A stretch of 64,000 bases of DNA from UBA967 sp044375555 (lineage in GTDB: Bacteria; Verrucomicrobiota; Verrucomicrobiia; Chthoniobacterales; Terrimicrobiaceae), in the NCBI GenBank assembly GCA_044375555.1, contig JBILML010000001.1:143656-207655 (forward strand), in the 5' to 3' direction. Both the position numbers and the translations under genes were made by a program. Below, piece after piece: positions 25,042 through 34,168 of the stretch; positions within the stretch are counted from its first letter, which is position 1; each line of letters begins with the position of its first letter. Below the pieces are notes generated by a model. That model had not been told where the DNA came from and searched no databases. It saw only the letters and a list, made by a program, of their open reading frames with translations.

Positions 25042-25779
25042 ATGCCTAGTCTTGGAGTTAATATCGACCATGTCGCCACCTTGCGGCAGGCCCGCTACCG
25101 CGAAACGCCAGAGAGCCCGAATGCGGAACCTGATCCGGTGGCTGCCGCGCTGGTTGCCGAAAAAGCCGGCGCCGTGGGGATCACGGCGCATTTGAGAGAG
25201 GATCGTCGCCACATCCAAGATCGGGACATTTTTGAACTCCGCGAGCGGATCACCACCAAGCTCAACCTCGAAATGGGACTCTCCGAGGACATCGTTCAAA
25301 TCGCCCTTCGGGTGAAGCCACACGATGTTTGTCTGGTTCCCGAAAATCGCCAGGAGGTGACGACCGAAGGCGGGCTGGATTGCGCGGGGCAGATGGGGCG
25401 TTTGCGGGTGGTCGTCACCCAACTCCAGGACGCCGGGGCGCGTGTGAGCCTCTTCATCGATCCTGAGGAGCACCAACTTCGAGCGGCGGCTGAGCTGCGA
25501 GCGGAATTTGTGGAACTCCACACCGGCGCCTACGCGAATGCACTTGGGGCGGAGCGGGAGCGTGAACTTGAAAAGCTCTGCCAAGGCGCGCAACTCGCCC
25601 TCGCCCTTGGGCTCCGCGTCAATGCGGGCCATGGCCTCAACTACGAAAATACCGCCGCGATCCTGGCTCTGCCGGGATTGGAGGAATTAAATATCGGCCA
25701 CTCGATCATTTCGCGGGCGGTCTCCGTGGGCCTCGACCAAGCGGTTTCCGAAATGCGCCGCTTGGTTTGCAAAGAATAA
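25042..25779 (+). CDS. pdxJ: pyridoxine 5'-phosphate synthase
   Basis: 245 residues. Condenses 1-deoxy-xylulose 5-phosphate with 3-amino-2-oxopropyl phosphate in the DXP-dependent vitamin B6 pathway. The start MPSLGVNIDHVATLRQAR is diagnostic. Also seen are ITAHLREDRRHIQDRDI, LNLEMGLSEDIVQIAL, CLVPENRQEVTTEGGLD, VELHTGAYANA, NAGHGLNYENT and ELNIGHSIISRAV. The stop codon abuts the ATG of bioF (TAAATG), so the two are cotranslated. pdxA is not in the window. Confidence 0.97.
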   Translation: MPSLGVNIDHVATLRQARYRETPESPNAEPDPVAAALVAEKAGAVGITAHLREDRRHIQDRDIFELRERITTKLNLEMGLSEDIVQIALRVKPHDVCLVPENRQEVTTEGGLDCAGQMGRLRVVVTQLQDAGARVSLFIDPEEHQLRAAAELRAEFVELHTGAYANALGAERERELEKLCQGAQLALALGLRVNAGHGLNYENTAAILALPGLEELNIGHSIISRAVSVGLDQAVSEMRRLVCKE

Positions 25780-26973
25780 ATGGACCACGCGCTCGAGGGT
25801 TTTCTTTCGGAAAAGTTGGAGGAAATCAGCCGGCGCTCCTTGCGTCGGCACCTTCAGGCGCTCGAGGGACCTCAGGGAATTCAGGTTCGGCGTGATGGTC
25901 GGGAGCTACTGAATTTTTCCTCCAACGACTACCTCGGCTTGGCGAACCATCCCGCCTTGCGCGATGCCGCGATGGCGGAGTGGGAGAGGGGAGGATTTGG
26001 GTCCGGGGCGTCACGACTCGTCTGTGGCACGCTTTCCGCGCACGAGGAATTGGAAGCGGCGATTGCAGACTTCAAGAGGACGCCCGCGGCGCTGAGTTTT
26101 TCGAGTGGTTATGCGGCGGCACTTGGAACGATCCCCGCGCTGTGTGGTGCCGGGGATGTGGTGATTTTGGACAAGCTCTCGCATGCCTGTCTGGTGGATG
26201 GCGCTCGATTGAGCGGGGCGACGATCCGGGTTTTTCACCATAACGACCTCGGGAAGTTGGAAAGCCATCTCCGGTGGGCGAGGGAGAAACATCCGCGTGC
26301 CCGCGTGCTGGTGGTCGCGGAGTCGGTTTACAGCATGGATGGCGACCTCGCTCCTGTGGCCGAAATGGTCACGCTGAAAGAACGCTTCGGGGCTTGGCTT
26401 TTGCTCGATGAGGCCCATGCGGTGGGGGTTCTCGGCGAAGGGGGAAGGGGACTGGCTGATCGCGAGGGAGTTTCTGATCGGATCGAGATCCAGATGGGAA
26501 CTCTCGGCAAGGCCCTTGGCGCCCACGGGGCCTACATTGCCGGGAGCGAGACCTTGCGGGAATTTCTGATCAACAGCGCGCGGAGTTTTATTTTTTCCAC
26601 AGCCCAGCCCGCTCCGGTGGCGGCGGCTGCTCGGGAGGCTTTGAGGTTTTGCCGATCGAGCGAGGGCGATGCCCTGCGGACCTCTCTCCGCCAAAACCTC
26701 GCGTCTGCATCCGAACAATTGGGTTTGGAAGAGGCTTCATCGGCGATCATTCCCTGGATAATCGGCGGCGAATCGGAAGCGATGGATGTATCCGCTCAAT
26801 TACTCGATGCCGGGTTGCTGGTTCCGGCGATTCGCTACCCGACCGTGGCCAAAGGCTCTGCGAGATTGCGAGTCGCCCTGACCGCCAAACACTCGCCAGA
26901 GAATATCCAAACACTCGCCGCCGAACTGGCGAAGATTAGTCCAGCAGATACTCCTCGGCTTCAAACCCGATGA
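25780..26973 (+). CDS. bioF: 8-amino-7-oxononanoate synthase family PLP enzyme
   Basis: 397 residues of the alpha-oxoamine synthase family. FSSNDYLGLANHP at 46-58, GSGASRLVCGT, LDEAHAVGVLG (209-219) and the PLP-binding Lys244 in MGTLGKALGAHG. BioF condenses pimeloyl-CoA (or -ACP) with alanine in biotin synthesis; the related glycine C-acetyltransferase (Kbl) cannot be fully excluded, but the N-terminal RRSLRRHL and length favour BioF. No other bio genes are present. It directly follows pdxJ, whose pathway makes its cofactor, and its last 38 bases overlap the convergent PAS gene. Confidence 0.88.
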   Translation: MDHALEGFLSEKLEEISRRSLRRHLQALEGPQGIQVRRDGRELLNFSSNDYLGLANHPALRDAAMAEWERGGFGSGASRLVCGTLSAHEELEAAIADFKRTPAALSFSSGYAAALGTIPALCGAGDVVILDKLSHACLVDGARLSGATIRVFHHNDLGKLESHLRWAREKHPRARVLVVAESVYSMDGDLAPVAEMVTLKERFGAWLLLDEAHAVGVLGEGGRGLADREGVSDRIEIQMGTLGKALGAHGAYIAGSETLREFLINSARSFIFSTAQPAPVAAAAREALRFCRSSEGDALRTSLRQNLASASEQLGLEEASSAIIPWIIGGESEAMDVSAQLLDAGLLVPAIRYPTVAKGSARLRVALTAKHSPENIQTLAAELAKISPADTPRLQTR

Positions 26974-27355
26974 CTTTTCCAGAAGCGGAGAGCATGGGAC
27001 GCAGATCGATCCTCACGCGATAGGGGATATTGTTTTTGTGGTAGTTGACCAACTCGGTCACGCAGGGAACTCCATTCCGAATCGCGTGGCGCAGGGTTTC
27101 AATGCTCTCGCGGGAGGACTCGGGACCTTGCAGCACAGCCCCCGGCTTGCGCCCTTTCATCTCGTCGAATGTGTGACCGCAAAGCCGGGTGAATGCAGGA
27201 TTCACCGAGGTGATGAACCCATTGGCGTCCGTTTGCAGGCGGGCGGGCTCAGAGGAAATTCGGCGGGTTATTTTTTGGAAAAGCGTTTTGGATTTTGTAT
27301 CCGAAAGACCTTCGGGAGCCCGCGAGATAGAGAATTCTGACAAATCGGCGATCAT
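26936..27355 (-). CDS. single PAS-domain protein
   Basis: 139 residues, essentially one PAS domain (about 38-135): QTDANGFITSVNPAFTRLCG, then GRKPGAVLQGPESS, ELVNYHKNNIPY and LRPMLSASGKVIGF. The layout resembles the LOV branch of PAS, but the photoactive Cys of the GRNCRFLQG motif is absent. No output domain is attached, so it may act by binding another protein or be a fragment of a signalling protein. Its 3' end overlaps bioF on the other strand by 38 bases. Confidence 0.8.
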   Translation of the reverse strand: MIADLSEFSISRAPEGLSDTKSKTLFQKITRRISSEPARLQTDANGFITSVNPAFTRLCGHTFDEMKGRKPGAVLQGPESSRESIETLRHAIRNGVPCVTELVNYHKNNIPYRVRIDLRPMLSASGKVIGFEAEEYLLD

Positions 27356-27419
27356 TTTCTTAACGGCATTTTCAGTGATTACGCAGTCGGTCTCCCTAGG
27401 GATGCAGGGAAGTGGTCGT

Positions 27420-28925
27420 TTATTTTTTATAAAAACCGACGATCGCTTGGATCAATCCCGGAATGTCATGGCTTTTTGCCTCTAGAGCGACAGGCATTTC
27501 CAAGGAGCGCATTGCCTTGGAGGTAATCGGCCCAATGCTCGCGAAGCTCACATTTTTGTCGGCAGGTAATTCGAGGGCATGAAAATTCTCGGCCGTCGAA
27601 GCACTCGTGAAAGTCACCATGTCGGCGCCCTCCCGGCGATAGCGTGCGATGCCCAAGGAGTCGGCTGACTCGGGAAGCGTGCGATAGGCCAGAGCCTCAT
27701 CCACAATCGCTCCGAGGCGGGAAAGTTCCTTGGGAAGTTCGTCGCGGGCCTTCTCACCGCGAACGAGCAGGACTTTCAGGTTATCAACGGTGGTCTCTTT
27801 CTGGAGGGCGGGAACGATCTCGCCGGCGATGTGTTTTTCGGGAATGAGATCGACCTCGAATCGATTGGAGCGAACGCGCTCGGCCGTGGCGGGTCCGATC
27901 ACCGCGATCCGAACTCCGCCCAGGCTTCGGGCATCCTTGTAGAGTTCGTAGAAGGCCTTGAAGAAAGCATCCACGCCATTCGGGCTCGTGAAGATCAACC
28001 ATTCATAGGTGTGGGCGTAGGCGACCAATTCGTAGAATTCCCGTTTATCGGGAGCGGGCTCGATTCGGATCGTTGGCATCTCGTAGGCGTCCGCTCCCAG
28101 TTCGCGCAGGCTGGAAACGAGTTCCCCGGCTTGCGACTGCGTGCGAGTGACGGCGATGCGTTTTCCAAAAAGAGGAAGGCTTTCAAACCAGTTCAGGGGT
28201 TCTCGGAGGTTCACCACCTCGCCAAAAACCGCCACGGCCGGAGCCTCAAAAGAAACCTCCTCCGCTTTGTCGGCGATGTTCGTGACCGTGCCGACGAGGG
28301 TTTTTTGGTATCCCGTGCTCGCCCATCGCACGAGGGCGACGGGTGTTTCCGCCGGCATTCCCTCCTCGCGGAGTCGGGCGGTGATGGAGCGCAAACGCTC
28401 GATGCCCATGAGCATGACTTTTGTGCCAGGAGAGGTCGCGAGGACTTTGTAGTCCAGCGAGGGGTCGGGCTTCGTGGGGTCCTCGTGTCCCGTAAAAATC
28501 GTAAACATCGAGGTGTGCTTGCGGTGGGTAACTGGAATTCCCGCATAGGCCGGTCCCGCAATGGCGGAGCTGACTCCAGGCACGATCTCGAATCGGCAAC
28601 CTGCGGCAGCCAAGGCCTCGGCCTCTTCACCACCTCGCCCGAAAACAAAAGGATCGCCGCCTTTGAGTCGGGCGACCGTCTTTCCGGCCTGGGTTTTGGA
28701 AATCAGAAGCGCGTCGATGTCCTCTTGGCGCATCGTGTGGGCACCGGCTTTTTTGCCGACATAGAGTTTTTCGGCGTCAACGGGCGCCCACTTTAAAAGC
28801 TCGGGATTGCAGAGGTAGTCATAGACCACGACATCTGCGCGTTCCAAGCAGTGACGGCCCTTGAGCGTGAGTAGCAACGGGTCGCCAGGACCCGCGCCGA
28901 CGAGATAGCAAATTCCTTCCGGCAT
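27420..28925 (-). CDS. uroporphyrinogen-III C-methyltransferase / uroporphyrinogen-III synthase fusion
   Basis: 501 residues. Residues about 1-245 are a CobA-type methylase: YLVGAGPGDPLLLTLKG, VVYDYLCNPELL, RLKGGDPFVFGRGGEEAEAL, GIPVTHRK and MLMGIERL. Residues about 258-500 are HemD: RIAVTRTQSQAGELVSSLRE, DAYEMPTIRIEPAPD, WLIFTSPNGVDAFF, DMVTFTSASTAENF and FASIGPITSKAM. The fused protein would cyclise hydroxymethylbilane to uroporphyrinogen III and then methylate it to precorrin-2 (siroheme or B12). The start is the ATG at 28925; the further upstream extension to 28958 has no support. Divergent from the zinc-ribbon gene. Confidence 0.95.
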   Translation of the reverse strand: MPEGICYLVGAGPGDPLLLTLKGRHCLERADVVVYDYLCNPELLKWAPVDAEKLYVGKKAGAHTMRQEDIDALLISKTQAGKTVARLKGGDPFVFGRGGEEAEALAAAGCRFEIVPGVSSAIAGPAYAGIPVTHRKHTSMFTIFTGHEDPTKPDPSLDYKVLATSPGTKVMLMGIERLRSITARLREEGMPAETPVALVRWASTGYQKTLVGTVTNIADKAEEVSFEAPAVAVFGEVVNLREPLNWFESLPLFGKRIAVTRTQSQAGELVSSLRELGADAYEMPTIRIEPAPDKREFYELVAYAHTYEWLIFTSPNGVDAFFKAFYELYKDARSLGGVRIAVIGPATAERVRSNRFEVDLIPEKHIAGEIVPALQKETTVDNLKVLLVRGEKARDELPKELSRLGAIVDEALAYRTLPESADSLGIARYRREGADMVTFTSASTAENFHALELPADKNVSFASIGPITSKAMRSLEMPVALEAKSHDIPGLIQAIVGFYKK

Positions 28926-29011
28926 GAACGGCTCATCGTGGCATCCGGCCCGCCCCAAAGAAATCCTTTTGATTGCTGGATAAAATTCCCGGCCCGATTC
29001 AAGCTCCGCGC

Positions 29012-29716
29012 ATGCTCGAAGCCATTGAAAAACTTCTCGCGCTCCAAGACCGCGACCAGCGCCTCCGAACCCTCCGTCTCGAACTCCAATCGATCCCTCT
29101 TGAGATCGCCTCCAAGCAAAAGCTCGTGGAGGACGCCGCGAGCCGCCTCCAAACCGCCCGCTCCCGCTCCATGGCGATCGAGGTCGAAAAAAAGGCCCTC
29201 GAGGTTGAAATCGCCGCCAAGCGCGATCAAATTTCCCGCTACAAAAATCAGCAACTCCAGACTCGTAAAAACGAGGAATACTCGGCGCTCTCCCACGAAA
29301 TCGCCGCAGCCGAGCGCGCCATTTCGGCGATCGAGGACAAAGAGCTGGTCCTCATGGAAGAAGCCGAGGGTCTCGCCCCGCAACTCGCCGCAGCCGACAA
29401 AGCCCATGCCGAGGACAAGGCGAAATACGAGGCGCAAATCACCACGATTCGCGAAAAAGAAGGGAACCTGAAAAGCCGCATCGACGAGATGACTGCCGGC
29501 CGGGTCGCACTCCTCGAGGGTATCGACGAGGATTTGATCGAACGCTACGAACGGCTCTTTGAAACCAAAAATGCCCGAGTCGTGGTGCCTGTTGAGCATG
29601 ATGTCTGCACCGGTTGCCACATGAAGGTTACCGCGCAAACCAGCCTCGCCCTCCGCTCCGACAAGTCGATTGTGTCTTGCCCGCAATGCGGACGGCTTCT
29701 TCACCTGCCGCTCTGA
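29012..29716 (+). CDS. C4-type zinc ribbon coiled-coil protein
   Basis: 234 residues. A long coiled coil (about 10-175) is followed by a C4 zinc ribbon: CTGCHMKV near 197 and CPQCGRLLHL near 222. This matches the DUF164/zf-RING_7 family (FlgN-like coiled coil plus ribbon), often described as a nucleic-acid-binding protein of unknown role. An upstream start at 28973 is possible but less likely. It is divergent from cobA-hemD and 9 bases ahead of pgl. Confidence 0.88.
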   Translation: MLEAIEKLLALQDRDQRLRTLRLELQSIPLEIASKQKLVEDAASRLQTARSRSMAIEVEKKALEVEIAAKRDQISRYKNQQLQTRKNEEYSALSHEIAAAERAISAIEDKELVLMEEAEGLAPQLAAADKAHAEDKAKYEAQITTIREKEGNLKSRIDEMTAGRVALLEGIDEDLIERYERLFETKNARVVVPVEHDVCTGCHMKVTAQTSLALRSDKSIVSCPQCGRLLHLPL

Positions 29717-29725
29717 GTTTTTAAA

Positions 29726-30421
29726 ATGACCCCGCAAATTTTCCCTGATTCCAACGCTGTCGCGAAAGCCGCCGCGCTACTCATTGCTTCGGAAGCCCGC
29801 CAAGCCGTTGCCGCCCGGGGCCGATTTATTATGGCGGTCAGCGGAGGCAAGACGCCTTGGCAAATGCTCCGAGAGTTGGCCCATGAGGAGGTGCCTTGGG
29901 CCTCTTTTCATATCGTTCAAGTGGACGAGCGGATCGCTCCGGCGGGTGACCCCGACCGCAATCTCACCCATCTTCGCGAGAGTCTCCTTTCCCATGCCCC
30001 GATTCCCCCCGAGCAAATTCACGCCATGCCAGTCGAGGCCGCCGATCCCGAGAAGGCCTGCCTCGATTACACCGGCGTCTTGAATTTCCTGTGTGGAAAT
30101 CCTCCCGTCATCGATCTCGTTCATCTCGGGCTCGGACCGGATGGTCACACTGCCTCGCTGATTCCCGGCGATGCCGTTTGCCAAGTCCACGACCGCGAAG
30201 TCGCTCTAACGGGCCTTTATCAAAACCGCCGGCGCATGACGCTCACCTATCCGGTGATCAACCGCAGCCGCACCATTCTCTGGGTCGTGACCGGGGCGGA
30301 AAAAGCCCCGATGGTCCCACGCCTCCTCGCCGGTGACCCGCAAATTCCCGCCGGACCTATCGCTCAGAAAAACGCCATCCTTCTTCTCGACGCCCCCGCT
30401 GCTGCCGGGATTTCGAGCTAA
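29726..30421 (+). CDS. pgl: 6-phosphogluconolactonase
   Basis: 231 residues of the DevB/SOL type. Hydrolyses 6-phosphogluconolactone in the pentose phosphate pathway. SGGKTPWQMLRELA near 39-52, QVDERIAP, SNLT-equivalent DRNLTHLRESLL, and LGLGPDGHTASLIPGD are the family landmarks. The gene begins 9 bases after the zinc-ribbon gene. zwf and gnd are not in the window. Its end overlaps the convergent hypothetical gene by 4 bases. Confidence 0.93.
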   Translation: MTPQIFPDSNAVAKAAALLIASEARQAVAARGRFIMAVSGGKTPWQMLRELAHEEVPWASFHIVQVDERIAPAGDPDRNLTHLRESLLSHAPIPPEQIHAMPVEAADPEKACLDYTGVLNFLCGNPPVIDLVHLGLGPDGHTASLIPGDAVCQVHDREVALTGLYQNRRRMTLTYPVINRSRTILWVVTGAEKAPMVPRLLAGDPQIPAGPIAQKNAILLLDAPAAAGISS

Positions 30422-30843
30422 GGGTGCGAAAGGCGATTCAGGACCTCCTCCACGGCGTCCATCGCCGGCAGCGTAGCCAAACGAGTGCGGTTTTCCTCCA
30501 CCCACTCGCGGGTCATTTTTAGAGCCGCCTCGAGATTTTGCGGGGGTTTGAGATTCTTGGCGGGAACGAGGCGCGGTTCGGGGGCTTTTCGTTCGCTCGG
30601 CATTTCGTCGCCGGCGAGCCAGGCCTGCAAAAATGGCAGCGTGTCTTCGGGGGATTGGAATTTTTGCCAATTCCGGTCTTCGCGATCGGGATCGAGGGAT
30701 TGGATGAATTCCGTAGCGAGATGAAAATCGGGGGAGTTCGCGTGAATGAATTCCCGACATTGGTCGGAATGCATTTTCAATCGTCCCTTCGTGCCGGTGC
30801 TGTATTTGCGAGGTTCCACAAGCGTTTTTTCGTTCCTCGGCAA
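30418..30843 (-). CDS. small hydrophilic protein of unknown function
   Basis: 141 residues from a TTG at 30843, or 118 from the ATG at 30774; the codons between them look plausible, so the choice is open. Charged and helical, no signal or membrane segment. Features seen: KMHSDQCREFIHANSPDF near the ATG, and a C-terminal helix MTREWVEENRTRLATLPAMD. No domain recognised. It overlaps the end of pgl by 4 bases on the opposite strand and is divergent from carB. Confidence 0.6.
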   Translation of the reverse strand: MPRNEKTLVEPRKYSTGTKGRLKMHSDQCREFIHANSPDFHLATEFIQSLDPDREDRNWQKFQSPEDTLPFLQAWLAGDEMPSERKAPEPRLVPAKNLKPPQNLEAALKMTREWVEENRTRLATLPAMDAVEEVLNRLSHP

Positions 30844-30901
30844 TTTTTAGTCCAACCATTTCGTTGCCGCTCCGTGGGTGCTTTGAATAGTCTCCCGCGC
30901 C

Positions 30902-33900
30902 ATGCCGAAAGACACCTCGATCAAAAAAATCCTCCTCATCGGTTCCGGTCCCATTGTGATCGGACAGGGTTGCGAATTCGATTATTCGGGAGTTCAGGCC
31001 TGCAAAGCGCTCCGCGAGGAGGGTTATGAGGTTGTTCTAGTGAACTCGAATCCCGCGACGATCATGACCGATCCCGAGTTTGCCATGCGGACCTATGTCG
31101 AGCCGATCACGCCGGAGACGATTGAAAAAATCCTGGAGCGCGAAAAGCCCGACGCTGTTCTTCCGACACTCGGCGGTCAGACGGCACTGAACGCCGCGAT
31201 GTCGCTCGTCGAAAATGGCGCTCTGGAGCGTCACGGCGCCCATCTCATTGGGGCCAACGCCGAGGCGATCAAGCGCGGTGAGGACCGGTTGATTTTCAAA
31301 AATATCATGATCGAGATCGGGCTCGACTGCGCCCGGTCCGGCGTGGCCCATACGCTCGAGGAGGCCCGCCAAGTCGGTGCTGAAATTGGAACTTTCCCGC
31401 TCATCATTCGCCCCGCCTTTACTCTGGGCGGTGCGGGAGGAGGCATTGCCTACAACCGCGAGGAACTCGATGAAATCTGCCGCCGTGGGCTCGACCTCTC
31501 GCCTGTCAGCGAGGTTTTGGTCGAGGAATCCCTGCTCGGCTGGAAGGAATTCGAGATGGAGGTCATGCGTGACCGTGCCGACAACTGTGTGGTCATTTGC
31601 TCGATCGAAAACCTTGATCCGATGGGCGTCCACACCGGCGACTCGATCACCGTTGCGCCGATCCAGACCCTCACCGACAAGGAATATCAAGCGATGCGCG
31701 ACGCGAGTTTCGCCGTCATCCGCGCCATCGGTGTCGAGACCGGCGGATCGAATATCCAATTTGCCGTCAACCCCGCCAACGGCCGCATGGTCGTTATCGA
31801 AATGAACCCGCGCGTCTCGCGTAGTTCCGCCCTGGCCTCCAAAGCCACGGGATTCCCGATCGCCAAAATCGCCGCCAAGCTTGCGGTGGGCTACACGCTC
31901 GACGAACTCCGGAACGACATCACCCGCGAGACGCCCGCCTGTTTCGAACCATCGATTGACTATGTCGTGACGAAAATCCCACGCTTCACTTTCGAGAAAT
32001 TTCCGAAAGCTGACCCCACGCTGACCACCCAAATGAAAAGCGTCGGCGAGGCAATGGCCATCGGCCGCACTTTCAAGGAATCCCTCCAAAAAGCACTCCG
32101 CTCCCTGGAGATCGGTCGCTTCGGTCTCGGTGCGGACGGGAAGGATCTCACGCCCGACCTCGACACGATCCGCCAAAAGCTCCGCGTCCCCTGTGCGGAA
32201 AGGATTTTCTTCATTCGTTACGGTTTCCTCGCCGGGCTCACCGTGGAGGACATCCACGAACTTTCCTCGATCGACCCTTGGTTTCTTGAGCACATCCGCC
32301 TCATCATCGAAGAGGAAAAACGCCTCGCCTCGCTGGCTCTCCCGCTGCCTGCCGCCGACTTCCGCCGCGCCAAGCGCTTTGGGTTTTCCGACCGCCAACT
32401 CGGTCATCTTCTCAAAACCTCCGAACCCGATGTCCGCAAGGCGCGCAAGGCCGCTGGCATCATTCCCACTTACCGCCTCGTGGACACCTGCGCGGCGGAG
32501 TTTGAGGCGTTCACGCCCTATTACTATTCCACCTACGGCGATGAGGACGAAACCCGCGGCAGCAACAAAAAGAAGGTTCTCATCCTCGGCGGTGGCCCGA
32601 ACCGCATCGGCCAGGGTATCGAGTTCGACTACTGCTGCGTCCACGCCGCCTTCGCGCTGAAGGAACTCGGTTGGGAGACCATCATGGTCAATTCCAACCC
32701 CGAGACGGTTTCCACCGATTACGACACCAGCGACAAGCTCTACTTCGAGCCACTCACGCTCGAGGATGTCCTTAATATCTATGAGCGGGAAAAAGCGGAT
32801 GCCGTCATCGTGCAATTCGGTGGTCAGACCCCGCTGAACCTCGCCGCCGGCCTCGCCGCGAATGGTTGCACCATCATTGGCACCCAGCCGCGTAGCATTG
32901 AAATGGCCGAGGATCGGAAACACTTCTCTGCCATGCTCGACAAGCTCGGGCTGCGCCAAACCCAAGGCGGCACTGCCACGAACGAGCAGGAGGCCGTCGA
33001 TGTCGCCTCGCGCATTGGCTATCCCGTGCTGGTCCGCCCCTCCTTTGTTCTCGGCGGGCGTGCCATGGAAATCGTCCATGATGAAGCCGACCTCCGCCGC
33101 TACATCCGCACGGCCGTGGAAGCCAGCCCCGAGCGTCCCGTTTTGGTGGACCGCTTTTTGGAGGACGCCACCGAGGTCGATGTCGATTGCATTTCCGACG
33201 GCGAACTCTGCGTCATCGGCGGCGTGATGGAACACATCGAGCAAGCCGGCATCCACTCCGGAGACAGTGCGTGTGTGATTCCGAGCTTTTCGCTTTCAAC
33301 CCAAGTCCTCGAAACGATCAAGAAAGCCACCAAGGCGATGGCGATCGAACTCGAGGTCCGCGGCCTGATGAATGTGCAATTCGCTGTGAAGGACGAGGTC
33401 GTTTACATCCTCGAGGTCAACCCCCGCGCCTCGCGCACCGCGCCCTTTGTCAGCAAGGCCACCGGCGTTCCGCTGGCCAAGCTCGCGGCAAAAGTCATGG
33501 CTGGGAAAACTCTCCGCGAACTCGGTTTCACGGAAGAAGTGATCCCGCCCTACTACTCGGTGAAAGAAGCCGTCTTCCCATTCATTAAATTCCCAGGCAT
33601 CGACATCATTCTCGGCCCCGAAATGCGGTCCACCGGCGAGGTGATGGGAATCGATCCCGACCTCGGCATCGCCTATGCGAAAAGCCAGATGAGTGCCCAA
33701 CCGGCGCTGCCACTTTCCGGCAAGGTTTTCATCAGCGTGAAGGATTCGGATAAGCCGGCGGCCTTGGAAGTCGCCCGCGAACTCGAGGCGCTCGGCTTCG
33801 AGGTCCATGCCTCCACCGGCACGGCAAAATATTTCGCTGAAAATGGCCTCACGGTTCCCGTGATGCTGAAAATCCGCGAAGGCCGCCCGAATGTCGTGGA

Positions 33901-34111
33901 CTTCATCAAAAACGGCGAAGTGAAATTCATCTTGAACACACCTACCGGCCAGGCTCCCCGCGAGGATGAGGTGGCGATCCGCAGTGCGGCGGTGGCGGCT
34001 CGTGTGCCGGTGATGACGACTCTCCGTGGCGCCCGCGCCAGCACGAAAGCCATTCAAGCGATGAACCAGCACGGATACGGCGTGAAGAGCCTTCAGGAAT
34101 TCCACGCGTAG
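30902..34111 (+). CDS. carB: carbamoyl-phosphate synthase large subunit
   Basis: 1069 residues, full length. Makes carbamoyl phosphate from bicarbonate, ATP and ammonia for arginine and pyrimidine synthesis. Two ATP-grasp halves are visible: first IKKILLIGSGPIVIGQGCEF and GGQTALNAA, second KKKVLILGGGPNRIGQGIEF and GGQTPLNLA. PAFTLGGAGGGIAYN and PSFVLGGRAMEIVHD are the glycine loops. The C-terminal allosteric domain (FISVKDSDKPAALEVARELE, then ALGFEVHASTGTA) is intact. The small subunit carA is not nearby. Confidence 0.98.
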   Translation: MPKDTSIKKILLIGSGPIVIGQGCEFDYSGVQACKALREEGYEVVLVNSNPATIMTDPEFAMRTYVEPITPETIEKILEREKPDAVLPTLGGQTALNAAMSLVENGALERHGAHLIGANAEAIKRGEDRLIFKNIMIEIGLDCARSGVAHTLEEARQVGAEIGTFPLIIRPAFTLGGAGGGIAYNREELDEICRRGLDLSPVSEVLVEESLLGWKEFEMEVMRDRADNCVVICSIENLDPMGVHTGDSITVAPIQTLTDKEYQAMRDASFAVIRAIGVETGGSNIQFAVNPANGRMVVIEMNPRVSRSSALASKATGFPIAKIAAKLAVGYTLDELRNDITRETPACFEPSIDYVVTKIPRFTFEKFPKADPTLTTQMKSVGEAMAIGRTFKESLQKALRSLEIGRFGLGADGKDLTPDLDTIRQKLRVPCAERIFFIRYGFLAGLTVEDIHELSSIDPWFLEHIRLIIEEEKRLASLALPLPAADFRRAKRFGFSDRQLGHLLKTSEPDVRKARKAAGIIPTYRLVDTCAAEFEAFTPYYYSTYGDEDETRGSNKKKVLILGGGPNRIGQGIEFDYCCVHAAFALKELGWETIMVNSNPETVSTDYDTSDKLYFEPLTLEDVLNIYEREKADAVIVQFGGQTPLNLAAGLAANGCTIIGTQPRSIEMAEDRKHFSAMLDKLGLRQTQGGTATNEQEAVDVASRIGYPVLVRPSFVLGGRAMEIVHDEADLRRYIRTAVEASPERPVLVDRFLEDATEVDVDCISDGELCVIGGVMEHIEQAGIHSGDSACVIPSFSLSTQVLETIKKATKAMAIELEVRGLMNVQFAVKDEVVYILEVNPRASRTAPFVSKATGVPLAKLAAKVMAGKTLRELGFTEEVIPPYYSVKEAVFPFIKFPGIDIILGPEMRSTGEVMGIDPDLGIAYAKSQMSAQPALPLSGKVFISVKDSDKPAALEVARELEALGFEVHASTGTAKYFAENGLTVPVMLKIREGRPNVVDFIKNGEVKFILNTPTGQAPREDEVAIRSAAVAARVPVMTTLRGARASTKAIQAMNQHGYGVKSLQEFHA

Positions 34112-34168
34112 CACACCGCGGGGGACGGCTTGCTTCGTGGGAGGTTTTGGTGAGACTTGTTGCAAAGG

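Noticed and set aside
31037..33256. 739-codon minus-strand open frame inside carB
   Set aside because: Antisense to a fully conserved carB; composition (Asp/His/Gly-rich) is that of a shadow.
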